Shown here piece by piece: positions 53,258 to 61,326 of a DNA stretch of 64,000 bases (position 1 is the stretch's first letter; every line of letters begins with the position of its first letter). The notes beneath the pieces are model-generated. The model was not told the DNA's origin, ran no database searches, and saw only the letters and a list, made by a program, of their open reading frames with translations. Location: the NCBI RefSeq assembly GCF_012935325.2, contig NZ_JABBYG020000008.1, positions 248,001 through 312,000 of the forward strand, read 5' to 3'. The position numbers and the translations under genes are program-made. The stretch comes from Paenibacillus sp. PL91. GTDB taxonomy: Bacteria > Bacillota > Bacilli > Paenibacillales > Paenibacillaceae.

Positions 53258-53759
53258 TTCGTTCATGTATTGGACATTGCTTGTTCATGGAAAATGGAGC
53301 ATGTACGTTGCAGCCACGTCAAAGGGGTTATGCTACGTCGGGTCCCAAAACAAGCCTTTCGAGGAGCTGGCTAAATGGGCTCAGATTAAATTCCCCGGCA
53401 GCAAGCTCGTTCAGGATGAAGAGAAGCTGCAGCCCTTTGCCTCACAATTAATAGAGTATCTGGAAGGACAGCGTAAGACGTTTACGGTTCCATTCGATTT
53501 TCGCGGGACATCGTTTCAGATTGCGGTCTGGAAATCGCTATGCGAGATTCCATATGGACAAACCCAGTCCTATTCGGATATAGCCAATCAGATTCAAAAG
53601 CCAGCAGCCTCTCGCGCGGTCGGAGCCGCTATAGGGGCAAACCCGGTCTTAATTACGGTGCCGTGTCACCGCGTAATAGGCAAAAACGGCTCGCTCACTG
53701 GTTATCGCGGCGGCCTAGAGATGAAAACGCAGCTCCTGCAGCTGGAAATGGAAGCATGA
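53238..53759 (+). CDS. ogt: Methylated-DNA-protein-cysteine methyltransferase (Ogt/AdaB)
   Basis: A 173-residue suicide repair protein that removes methyl groups from O6-methylguanine. The active-site PCHRVIGKNGSLTGYRGGLEMK contains the acceptor Cys, preceded by SFQIAVWKSLCEIPYGQTQSYSDIA and the recognition helix SRAVGAAIGANP. ATG 53238 follows GGAGGTG by four bases, inside the end of adaA; the open frame reaches further upstream but only within adaA. It is coupled to the next gene by an ATGA overlap. Confidence 0.92.
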   Translation: MVAEKISSFMYWTLLVHGKWSMYVAATSKGLCYVGSQNKPFEELAKWAQIKFPGSKLVQDEEKLQPFASQLIEYLEGQRKTFTVPFDFRGTSFQIAVWKSLCEIPYGQTQSYSDIANQIQKPAASRAVGAAIGANPVLITVPCHRVIGKNGSLTGYRGGLEMKTQLLQLEMEA

Positions 53760-54574
53760 AGACGGCGTTATTATACAAAAATCCGAAGACGCTTCTCAAT
53801 AAAGGTACAGGCTTCCTAGAAGATTACACGCATTCGCTCAATCCCTATACGGGCTGTTCGTTTGGCTGCTCGTATTGTTATGTTCGTCAGATGCCGGTAT
53901 CCACGTTCCGTAAGGAGGAGTGGGGCACATGGGTAGACGTTAAGCTTGAAGCGGCAGCTTTGCTTCGGAAAGAGCTTGGGCGCGCGAAGGGCAAAGGAAA
54001 GGTTAGTATCTTTATGTCATCGAGCACGGATCCCTACCAGCCTATTGAACATAAAGAGCAGGTGACGAGATCGCTGCTTGAGGTCATGGTGGAGGAGCCG
54101 CCGGACTTTTTGTTCGTACAGACAAGGAGTCCGCTCGTCCGCAGAGATATGGATTTGCTGCTCCAGTTGGGGGACAAGGTTCGGGTAAGCATAACGGTGG
54201 AAACCGATCTTGAGGATATTCGCAAACATTTTACGCCGGCTGCGCCTCCTATCGCTGCTAGATTAAAGACGCTGCAGCTGTTAGCCGAAGCGGGCGTACC
54301 CGTACAAGCGACCATCGCTCCGATATTGCCTAGCAGCGAGGCTTTCCCAGAAATTTTAAAAGCGCTGGTCAATCGCGTTTGCGTGGACGATTATTTTATG
54401 GGAGATGGGAGCGGAGGCAGACGAACGCGAAGTCTGGGCATAGAGAGGCTATACAAGGAGCTTGGCCTAGAGGAGTGGTATTCGCCTACCGCATATCGGA
54501 TGGTTTACGATCGCTTTAGTCATGTTTTCGCTGACAATCAGCTTTATTTGAGCCAGGAGGGGTTTGCGCCTTGA
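53756..54574 (+). CDS. Radical SAM protein of the spore photoproduct lyase-like (SplB/COG1533) family
   Basis: A 272-residue radical SAM enzyme. The cluster motif CSFGCSYCYVRQ (CxxxCxxC) lies near residue 34, followed by MSSSTDPYQPIEHKEQVTRSLLEVM and VRVSITVETDLEDIRKHFTPAAPPIAARL. These fit the COG1533 group, which includes spore photoproduct lyase but mostly has unknown substrates. It starts in an ATGA overlap with ogt, so all three genes form one tightly coupled operon. The link with Ada-controlled alkylation repair suggests a DNA or nucleotide substrate, but this is inference. Confidence 0.85.
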   Translation: MKTALLYKNPKTLLNKGTGFLEDYTHSLNPYTGCSFGCSYCYVRQMPVSTFRKEEWGTWVDVKLEAAALLRKELGRAKGKGKVSIFMSSSTDPYQPIEHKEQVTRSLLEVMVEEPPDFLFVQTRSPLVRRDMDLLLQLGDKVRVSITVETDLEDIRKHFTPAAPPIAARLKTLQLLAEAGVPVQATIAPILPSSEAFPEILKALVNRVCVDDYFMGDGSGGRRTRSLGIERLYKELGLEEWYSPTAYRMVYDRFSHVFADNQLYLSQEGFAP

Positions 54575-54582
54575 AAGGCTGG

Positions 54583-54637
54583 GGGCTAGCCGGCAGGTCA
54601 CATCATGGTGTGACTTGCACGGCTGGCCCTTTTTTTG
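54583..54637 (+). terminator. Terminator of the ada-ogt operon
   Basis: GGGCTAGCCG at 54583-54592 pairs with CGGCTGGCCC at 54620-54629, with CAGGTCACA/TGTGACTTG inside, then T7. Confidence 0.88.
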
Positions 54638-54802
54638 TTTGGAGTGATAAACGATTGTGCTCGGGTAACTCTAAGCTCAACTACGAGGCAGGAGGAGCTT
54701 GCGGAGTATAGGCAGGAAGCAGGGGGGAGTCGGTATGGTCATGAAATGTGAAATGACTTGAGCGGCAAACCTATTTTTTTGTTTTAGGGCTCTCTGCGTG
54801 AA

Positions 54803-54989
54803 TTAACGGGATTTTCTCCAGTTAATTTTCTCTAGATGGAGCTAAAAGTTCATTTAACTGGAAATACTCCTGTTAATTTAATCAAAAGCGTCATCAATGG
54901 GTAAAAACGAATGGATTAACGGGAGAAATTCCATCTAATGGTGGAAGAAGAGCTATAAGGAGCTTATTAACGGGAGAAATTCCTGTTTA
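54803..54989 (+). repeat. Four copies of a 23-bp palindromic repeat
   Basis: Copies at 54803-54825, 54854-54876, 54916-54938 and 54967-54989 share the plan TTAAC(G/T)GGA, an AT-rich centre, TCC and GTTAA or a decayed version of it. The second copy is the best palindrome. Start-to-start distances are 51, 62 and 51 bp. They resemble interspersed non-coding palindromes rather than operators, since no gene is near. Confidence 0.75.
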
Positions 54990-55001
54990 GTGTTCCACAA
55001 A

Positions 55002-55580
55002 GAGGTGGGGAGCGCGATAGGCACTGGTTAATCAGTGTTTTCCAAGAGTAGATAGTTGGGGGTGGCGATAGTCGTTTGCGTTTCTATGTTTACCAAGCGT
55101 AGATAGGTTGCGGAGCGCGACAGGCATTTGCTGGTCAGTGTTTGCAAGAAGTAGATTGGTATGAAGTGAGCAATAGTCGTTTGCGTTTCTGTGCCAACCA
55201 AGCGTAGATAGGTTGCGAAGCGAAACTGGCACTGGTTAATCAGTGTCTTCCCGAGCAGATAGGTTGCGAAGCGAAACTGGCGCTGGTTCATCAGTGGCTG
55301 CCCAAGCGCAGAGAGGTTGCGGATCGCGACTGCAACTGGTTGATTTGTGTCTGCAAAGGGTAGATAGGTTGGGGGAGCGCAATTGGTGTTAGTAGATCTG
55401 TTCCACCAAACGCAGATAGTTTCGGAGCACGACTGGAGCTAGTTGATCAGTGTCTGCCCGAGCAAGTAGGTTGCGGAGCGCAACTGGTTGATGGTTCATC
55501 CATGGCTGCGCAAGCACAGATAGGTTAGGAGAGCGCCACTGGCGCTTAGCAGATGTGACCACCAAGCAGAGACAGGCAGC
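55002..55580 (+). repeat. Tandem array of about eleven degenerate 52-bp repeats
   Basis: The core GATAGGTTGCGGAGCG or a variant starts near 55002, 55051, 55102, 55154, 55207, 55258, 55311, 55363, 55415, 55466, 55519 and 55569, so the period is 50-53 bp. A second conserved part, TGGTT(G/A)ATCAGTGTCTGC, and an end CCAAGCGTA recur in most units. Units at 55051 and 55154 share an alternative middle (ATAGTCGTTTGCGTTTCT), indicating duplication of a two-unit block. The period is not a multiple of three, and no frame carries a gene through it. Confidence 0.85.
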
Positions 55581-56402
55581 ACAGCCCGGTTCCCGCGTGC
55601 AGCCTCGCTTCCAAGCGGCTGTATACGCTTTCTTTCGTCAAATTCAGCATCGGTAGGACGTTAGGAGAGGAAAGGGAGGTAGTCTTTTTGGAATGAGGAA
55701 CATTGATAATCTGGTGCAATTTCAGTGCTTTCGAAGCTTTATAATGATCCCGATTCATGGAAGTTAATCCTGAAAGGCCGCTTAGCATTCTCGGCTAAAA
55801 GACGAAAAAGTCAGACGGAAAACAGTTGAATGTACGTTTATAGCAGTTAAGTCTTGGTATTTTTAAGCGAAAATCTCCATTATGATTTTTTTTTAATGTA
55901 AATCTGACGTTATGATGTGAGGAAATATGCACTTTTTTAGGGATTGCGAATAATGTCGAAATGATTTTTTGTCCTGCTTTGGTAGGATACTAGTCAATAG
56001 TCCCCCCTTTTTACGTCAATAAAGCGCATTCATTTGCAAAATATACGCCGTCAAATCAACATGAAAATAGGGAAAATCCTTTATATTATGGGGGATGGAA
56101 GCACATGAAGGTTTAGTAAAAATGAGTCTGAAGTTTGATTCTCTCAGAAAATTCATAAAGCGCTTCCAATTATCAGAATTATTAATTTCGACATCAAAAA
56201 AGCACCTGTTTATTTCCAACTAATCGCATCAATTAGGAGTCCGTACTTATGAAAACAAGATTGAAAATGAGTACGATTGGCTAATCGACACCATGTCTTT
56301 ATTCCCTCAAGAATTATTATCATCTGTGTCATACTAGAGTGCAGGAAGGGTTCCACGATTCAAAGTAAGGAACGTGCGAGCTGATGAATGGAGGTTTCAA
56401 AG
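55581..56402. other. AT-rich non-coding region between the repeat array and the exopolysaccharide operon
   Basis: About 800 bp without a supported gene. A 42-codon frame from ATG 56095 and an in-frame continuation after its stop (to about 56337) give no recognisable product. No transposase, tRNA or rRNA sequence is visible. Confidence 0.5.
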
Positions 56403-56687
56403 ATGAACATTTCAAATCAGGAGCAGAAGCGAGTAAGGCTGAAGCAATTTTTGAAAGTACTATCCGAGGATCCTTCTCTAATGCAGCAAGACGGGAAAAC
56501 GGAAGCTAGATCTTTACCTGAGCTGCTTATGGCCACCGGCTGCCGCCTCCACAATGAGCCAGTTGATATGGCTGAGCTTTTCTCGCAACTACTCGGCAAG
56601 CTGGGCTTGAAAGCCTGCTCAACCGAGATGATGGAGTACATTATGAATGGCGGAACGGTAGACGATTTTATGAACACAGCAAAATAA
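56403..56687 (+). CDS. Small acidic protein of unknown function upstream of the exopolysaccharide operon
   Basis: A 94-residue soluble protein. I do not recognise a family. It is helix-rich (KRVRLKQFLKVLSEDPSL; PVDMAELFSQLLGKLGL) and ends in MNGGTVDDFMNTAK. The ATG at 56403 stands eight bases after GGAGG; the in-frame ATG at 56388 overlaps that site. The segment QFLKVLSEDPSLMQQ faintly resembles the start of Nif11-like leader peptides, but there is no double-glycine cleavage site, so I do not make that call. It lies 167 bp before the exopolysaccharide genes and could be their first cistron. Confidence 0.6.
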   Translation: MNISNQEQKRVRLKQFLKVLSEDPSLMQQDGKTEARSLPELLMATGCRLHNEPVDMAELFSQLLGKLGLKACSTEMMEYIMNGGTVDDFMNTAK

Positions 56688-56854
56688 TAGGTTCCGTCTT
56701 TGTTGTCAGGCATTCATGAAACGGGATATACCTATCCATAAATGGCGCCCAAAAGTTCGCGTTTTGAATAATTAAAAAAATTTAATATTCGTTAAGAACA
56801 ACTTTCATGAAGCTACAAGGACGGATGACTTTATTAGTAACGGAGGAAAATCAT

Positions 56855-57607
56855 TTGGAATTAAAACAGTATTGGATCATCGTGAAAAGAAGGCTATTGA
56901 TGATTGCTTTAATTATTACGGCTAGCTGTCTAATCATCGGAATCTACTCCAACTACTTCATCAAACCACAATATGAAGCATCCGCTAAACTAATCGTCAA
57001 CGATTTCAAGGGCAGCAGCTCATTGCTTCCAAGCATAGACGTTGGCTCGATTAACTCCACTATTGGACTTATCAAAACCTATAAAGAAATTTTGAGAACG
57101 CCGCGGATGATGAAGAAGGTAGTCAAGCAGTATCCGGATCTTGGCGTAACGTACGGTGAGCTCATCGGCAAAGTAAGCGTAAGCTCAGTAAATGAAACGC
57201 AGGTTATGTCCATATCGGTGCGGGATGATTCCTACGCACAAGCGGCCAAAATCGCGAACGCGATTGCGATTGTTTTTCAAAAATCGGTACCAGAGCTAAT
57301 GAAGGTAGACAACGTCTCGGTCTTGGACCAAGCCGATCCGAAGGAGCACCACGCACAGGTATCGCCGAATCCAAATATGAACATCGCTGTCACATTTATG
57401 CTGGCTTTGATGTTAGGCGTAGGGATTACCTTCCTTCTCGATTATTTGGATGACACGATCAAAACCGAGGGAGACATAGAGTCGCTTCTACAAGTGCCAG
57501 TGTTATCGTCCATTCCGAAGTTCGAAGAGAGGGATGCGCTCGAGAGAACCAGCGCACCGCCAAAGACGATAGCAGGGAGGGAAAAAAATGTCTCGTTTGA
57601 TGCCTAA
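56855..57607 (+). CDS. YveK/CapA-type chain-length and tyrosine-kinase modulator
   Basis: A 250-residue Wzz-domain membrane protein. Helix 1 lies near residues 14-35 and the second helix near 178-198 (MNIAVTFMLALMLGVGITFLL), flanking an extracellular domain with YEASAKLIVND. The proline-rich end of that domain (HAQVSPNPNMN) is typical of CapA/YveK proteins, which activate the partner kinase through a cytoplasmic tail. The start is taken as TTG 56855 (MELKQYWIIVKRR), eight bases after GGAGG; an in-frame ATG at 56807 would add 16 atypical residues. It overlaps the kinase gene by 20 bp. Confidence 0.85.
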   Translation: MELKQYWIIVKRRLLMIALIITASCLIIGIYSNYFIKPQYEASAKLIVNDFKGSSSLLPSIDVGSINSTIGLIKTYKEILRTPRMMKKVVKQYPDLGVTYGELIGKVSVSSVNETQVMSISVRDDSYAQAAKIANAIAIVFQKSVPELMKVDNVSVLDQADPKEHHAQVSPNPNMNIAVTFMLALMLGVGITFLLDYLDDTIKTEGDIESLLQVPVLSSIPKFEERDALERTSAPPKTIAGREKNVSFDA

Positions 57608-58280
57608 ATGGAACCTTATTACCGAGCTAAACCCCAAATCGCCTATATCTGAGGGCTACCGCATGCTGAGGACGAACATTGAGTTCTCGACGATTAACCA
57701 AAAGCTGCAAATTATTATGGTCACCTCCTCCAAGCCGAGTGAGGGCAAGAGCACAACCTGCGCCAACATGGCAGTCGCTTTCGCACAAGCCAACAAGAAG
57801 GTGCTGCTTATCGATGCCGATCTGCGCAAGCCGTCACAGCATCATATTTTTGGGAAATCGAACCGCACCGGCTTAACGACGGCATTATTTAACCAGCTGA
57901 AGCTGGAGGACATTATACAGTTCACGGGTACGGAAAATCTATCGATCATTCAAGCGGGGCCAACGCCTCCTAATCCATCGGAGCTGCTTTCTTCGGACCA
58001 AATGGCCGACCTGCTGAAGACGGCTAGAGAACGCTATGACGTAATCATTATCGATACGCCGCCGATTATGTCCGTCACAGACGCTCAGATCGTTGCGACT
58101 CAAAGCGATGGCGTCGTTCTTGTCGTCGATTCAGGAAAAGTGAAAAAAGACGTTGCGCTCAAAGCAAAGGCTTTGCTTGAGCATGTAAAAGCGAGGCTTA
58201 TCGGCGTCGTGCTTAATAAAATCAATCGTAATCATTCGGATATCTATTCCTACTACTACGGGGAAAAAACGGACGCTTAG
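57588..58280 (+). CDS. CpsD/CapB family bacterial tyrosine kinase
   Basis: A 230-residue cytoplasmic BY-kinase. It has Walker A SSKPSEGKSTTCANMA, Walker A' VLLIDADLRKPSQH and Walker B VIIIDTPPIMSV. The C-terminal tyrosine cluster YSYYYGEK is the autophosphorylation site. The N-terminal SPISEGYRMLRTNIEFS is typical of the family. Together with the preceding modulator it controls polymer length and export. ATG 57588 lies six bases after GGGAGGG, inside the end of the modulator gene. Confidence 0.92.
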   Translation: MSRLMPKWNLITELNPKSPISEGYRMLRTNIEFSTINQKLQIIMVTSSKPSEGKSTTCANMAVAFAQANKKVLLIDADLRKPSQHHIFGKSNRTGLTTALFNQLKLEDIIQFTGTENLSIIQAGPTPPNPSELLSSDQMADLLKTARERYDVIIIDTPPIMSVTDAQIVATQSDGVVLVVDSGKVKKDVALKAKALLEHVKARLIGVVLNKINRNHSDIYSYYYGEKTDA

Positions 58281-58469
58281 ACGCTGCTCCCCTGGTTAAC
58301 TGAAGCGTGGAATAGATAGGTAATGTCTCCTGCACCTCTATCACCGGAGGCACTCGGTCATGCTGTGGGTCAGCCGACCTTAGACGTTAATCGTCAAGGG
58401 TGTGACGTGAGGAGGGGTTCAATGCCCCTATAAATATAAAAAAAATATAATAGGATAGGGTGAAATCAA
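58281..58469 (+). promoter_or_regulatory. Candidate structured leader upstream of galU
   Basis: The 189-bp gap can fold into several hairpins. CCTT-a-GACG (58378-58386) pairs with CGTC-AAGG (58392-58399), and AGGGG (58413-58417) with CCCCT (58425-58429). ACGCT/AGCGT and CTCC/GGAG pairings occur earlier. No T-run makes any of them a terminator. It does not match a riboswitch class I can recall, so function is open. Confidence 0.3.
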
Positions 58470-59378
58470 ATGAAAAAAGTGAGAAAAGCCATTATCCCTG
58501 CCGCAGGACTCGGCACCCGTTTTTTGCCAGCAACTAAAGCGATGCCTAAAGAAATGCTTCCTATCGTCGACAAGCCGACCATTCAGTACATTGTAGAGGA
58601 AGCAATTGAATCAGGCGTTGAAGACATCATCGTCGTTACAGGTAAAGGCAAGCGGGCGATCGAGGATCATTTCGATATCGCTTTTGAACTAGAGCATATT
58701 TTAGAGCAAAAAGGGAAATTCGATATTTTGGAAAAGGTTAGAAAATCATCAAATGTGAATCTCCACTACATAAGGCAAAAAGAAGCGAAGGGTCTTGGCC
58801 ATGCCGTATGGTGTGCGCGCAATTTTATTGGCGATGAGCCGTTTGCCGTACTCCTTGGTGATGACATCGTTGAGGCCGAGACGCCGTGCACAAGGCAGCT
58901 CATTGAGCAGTATGAAAGAACAGGACGTTCAGTTATCGGCGTTCAGATGGTTGGCGTCGATCAAACGCATCGCTACGGTATCGTTGATCCCGGACAGCGG
59001 GTGGACAATCTATACGAAGTTAATAGCTTTGTAGAGAAGCCGCCTCAAGGCCAAGCGCCTTCCAATCTGGCAATTATGGGACGTTATGTGCTGACACCGG
59101 ACATTTTCGAATATTTGGGGCGGCATGAGCGCGGCGCTGGAGGAGAAATTCAGCTTACCGACGCGATTCAAAAGCTCAATATGGACCAGGGCGTATATGC
59201 CTTTGACTTCCAAGGCACCCGGTACGATGTCGGCGAGCAGCTCGGCTTTATTATGACGACGCTCGATTTTGCCCTAAGAAACAATGAACTTAAATACAAG
59301 CTTATGACTGAGCTTGAAGAATTGATGGAGCGGGAGCTCAGCAAGCAATTATTATCCGGAAGGAGTGATAGAAGATGA
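58470..59378 (+). CDS. galU: UTP-glucose-1-phosphate uridylyltransferase
   Basis: A 302-residue nucleotidyltransferase making UDP-glucose for polymer synthesis. The N-terminal [39 protein letters not shown] is the conserved nucleotide-binding start of GalU/Gta[10 protein letters not shown] binds the metal and nucleotide, and [23 protein letters not shown] and GEIQLTDAI are further hallmarks. It ends in an ATGA overlap with the sugar transferase gene. Its position in the exopolysaccharide operon points to UDP-glucose as a building block. Confidence 0.95.
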   Translation: MKKVRKAIIPAAGLGTRFLPATKAMPKEMLPIVDKPTIQYIVEEAIESGVEDIIVVTGKGKRAIEDHFDIAFELEHILEQKGKFDILEKVRKSSNVNLHYIRQKEAKGLGHAVWCARNFIGDEPFAVLLGDDIVEAETPCTRQLIEQYERTGRSVIGVQMVGVDQTHRYGIVDPGQRVDNLYEVNSFVEKPPQGQAPSNLAIMGRYVLTPDIFEYLGRHERGAGGEIQLTDAIQKLNMDQGVYAFDFQGTRYDVGEQLGFIMTTLDFALRNNELKYKLMTELEELMERELSKQLLSGRSDRR

Positions 59379-60070
59379 CACCTCCACAATATCAGGATGA
59401 AGCGGTAGTCGGCGTCTCTGATTACTATTCGAATGCAATCGCAAGGCGTAATGGTCGTGAAGCGGTTACGATGTATTCGATTATGAAACGAACGATTGAC
59501 ATTGTTGGTTCGCTAGTCGGTTTAATGCTGTTAAGCCCGCTGTTTATCATCATCGCTATCCTTATCAAGTGGGAGGATCCGAAAGGGTCTGTCTTCTTTT
59601 ATCAAACAAGGATCGGCAAAAATGAGAAGCAGTTTCGGATGTTCAAATTCCGCTCGATGCTGACAGGCGCCGAGGATAAGCTGAAAGAGCTGCTGGATAA
59701 GAACGAAGTCAAAGGCGCTATGTTCAAAATGAAGGACGATCCGCGCATTACGAAGATCGGCAAGCTTATCCGGAAAACAAGCATTGATGAGCTGCCGCAG
59801 CTTCTTAACGTGCTTAGAGGTGAAATGTCCTTGGTTGGTCCAAGACCACCACTTTTGAGAGAAGTGGCGGAATACAGCGAGTATGACAAGCAGCGCCTGT
59901 CCGTAACGCCGGGTTGCACCGGGCTTTGGCAGGTTAGCGGCAGAAACAATCTTTCCTTCAAGCAAATGGTTGAGCTGGACCTGACTTATATCGAGAAAAG
60001 ATGCGTCTGGTTCGATATTAAAATTTTGCTAAAAACGGTGAAAACCGTCGTTAGCTCCGATGCTTATTAA
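59375..60070 (+). CDS. Undecaprenyl-phosphate sugar phosphotransferase (initiating transferase)
   Basis: A 231-residue polyprenyl-phosphate sugar-1-phosphate transferase of the WcaJ/EpsL type. One N-terminal hydrophobic helix (about 41-63) leads into the catalytic domain: [60 protein letters not shown] and [16 protein letters not shown]. It loads the first sugar onto the lipid carrier at the inner membrane face. Short in comparison with full WcaJ, it lacks the N-terminal multi-helix part, as in Bacillus EpsL. AAGGAG precedes ATG 59375. Confidence 0.92.
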   Translation: MTPPQYQDEAVVGVSDYYSNAIARRNGREAVTMYSIMKRTIDIVGSLVGLMLLSPLFIIIAILIKWEDPKGSVFFYQTRIGKNEKQFRMFKFRSMLTGAEDKLKELLDKNEVKGAMFKMKDDPRITKIGKLIRKTSIDELPQLLNVLRGEMSLVGPRPPLLREVAEYSEYDKQRLSVTPGCTGLWQVSGRNNLSFKQMVELDLTYIEKRCVWFDIKILLKTVKTVVSSDAY

Positions 60071-60077
60071 TAAACAT

Positions 60078-60173
60078 AGTTTTGCTTCGCAAAACAGAAT
60101 CCGCACTAAGAAGTAAGTTTTGCTTCGCAAAACTAAGCCTATGCTTACGAAGATAGTTTTGCTTCGCAAAACT
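60078..60173 (+). repeat. Three copies of a 19-bp palindrome upstream of a glycosyltransferase gene
   Basis: AGTTTTGCTTCGCAAAACT occurs at 60078-60095 (lacking the last T), 60116-60134 and 60155-60173. Each copy folds into an 8-bp stem with a TTC loop. The 20-bp spacers are also partly alike, so the tandem unit is 38-39 bp. The third hairpin ends two bases before AAGGAG, the ribosome binding site of the gene at 60190. Confidence 0.92.
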
Positions 60174-60189
60174 TTAAGGAGTTGATCAA

Positions 60190-61305
60190 ATGGCAAGAGT
60201 CCTGCATATATCGGAATTTACTAAGGGCGGCATCGAAACCCACCTGAATGAAGTGCTGAGTTACCAAGCGGGCAGACATGATATTTATCTTATGGCTTCC
60301 GAGCAGAACTCCCGCCCTGAATCGCTGCAGATCAGCCAAGACCGTTTGTACTTGTACCCGTACAAGCGGAAGCCGGCTTATTTTCTTCAAGCGATCAAAG
60401 CCATTCATCGCAAGGTAAAGGCGTTTAAACCGGATATCATTCATGTCCACGGAACGTTCGCAGGTGTCTTCCTGCGAACGTTGTTTTTTTTCAAGATCCG
60501 CAGGCCGGTCGTCATTTACAACGCGCACGGATGGGCTTTCCTAATGGACACGAAGTCGTGGAAAAAACGGATATTTGCTTTCGTGGAGAAAGTGCTGGCA
60601 CTCCGTACTGATTACATTATCAACATCTCTAGGCATGAATATGAGATGGCTATGCATTACGGATTGCCAGCCGAGAAATCGGGAGTCGTCTATAACGGCG
60701 TTTCCGATACGATTGCTTCGGGCAAGCCGCCTTTTGAGACGCAGCAAGACAAAATCAATTTGCTCTACGTCGGCCGCTTCGATCGTCAAAAAGGCTTTGA
60801 CCTGCTGCTTGATGTATTCAACGAGCATAAGTTCGCGAACGTCCATCTGTATTTGGTCGGCGACACGGTGCTGGAGGAGGTTGAATATGTTTTCCCGGAA
60901 AATGCGGTCAAGATCGGCTGGGTGGACAATTCCGAAATCGACCGTTACATGAATGCCTGTGATGCGGTTATTATTCCGTCGCGCTGGGAAGGCTTCGGCA
61001 TCGTCGCCATTGAAGCGCTGCGGAACAAGAAGCCGGTCATTGCAAGCAACCGGGGCGCGCTTCCGGAAATTATCCGGCATGGGCTGAACGGCTATATTTT
61101 TGATTTCGAGAATAAGCAGGAGCTGGCAGATATCGTTCATCGGCTGGATAAGACGACGCTTGAATCGATGGGCCAGGCAGGCCTGAATATTTTCCAAGAC
61201 AAATTTCATTCGAATCAAATGAACAACCAAATCGAGCGGCTTTACGAGGATGCCTTGCAAAAACGAAGAGGCCCGTATTCCGCTGCGGTCAAAAAATATG
61301 TCTAG
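60190..61305 (+). CDS. Glycosyltransferase family 4 (EpsD/EpsF-like)
   Basis: A 371-residue GT-B fold enzyme. The N-terminal domain starts ARVLHISEFTKGGIETHLNEVL, with IIHVHGTFAGVFLR near 82. The C-terminal donor domain begins INLLYVGRFDRQKGFDLLLDVF and contains IPSRWEGFGIVAIEALRNKKPVIAS, the GT4 E-x7-E nucleotide-sugar site. It adds a sugar to the lipid-linked repeat unit in the cytoplasm. AAGGAG lies eight bases before ATG 60190, immediately after the triple palindrome. Confidence 0.9.
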   Translation: MARVLHISEFTKGGIETHLNEVLSYQAGRHDIYLMASEQNSRPESLQISQDRLYLYPYKRKPAYFLQAIKAIHRKVKAFKPDIIHVHGTFAGVFLRTLFFFKIRRPVVIYNAHGWAFLMDTKSWKKRIFAFVEKVLALRTDYIINISRHEYEMAMHYGLPAEKSGVVYNGVSDTIASGKPPFETQQDKINLLYVGRFDRQKGFDLLLDVFNEHKFANVHLYLVGDTVLEEVEYVFPENAVKIGWVDNSEIDRYMNACDAVIIPSRWEGFGIVAIEALRNKKPVIASNRGALPEIIRHGLNGYIFDFENKQELADIVHRLDKTTLESMGQAGLNIFQDKFHSNQMNNQIERLYEDALQKRRGPYSAAVKKYV

Positions 61306-61326
61306 ATTTACGGGGATGGAGAGAAG

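Noticed and set aside
55028-55291. Minus-strand frames with repeated peptides such as QFRFATYL
   Set aside because: The repeated peptide comes from the 52-bp tandem repeat; the period shifts the frame each unit, so continuous coding is not maintained.
54803-55580. CRISPR array
   Set aside because: The repeats are contiguous and degenerate with no unique spacers of constant length, and no cas genes are present.
55546-55788. Minus-strand 80-codon frame at the end of the repeat array
   Set aside because: It has no ribosome binding site, runs into the 52-bp repeats and resembles no known protein.
56095-56337. Short frame starting at ATG 56095 and an in-frame continuation after its stop, possibly a decayed gene
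   Set aside because: No recognisable motif, no convincing ribosome binding site, and the region is AT-rich, so two short open stretches are not surprising.
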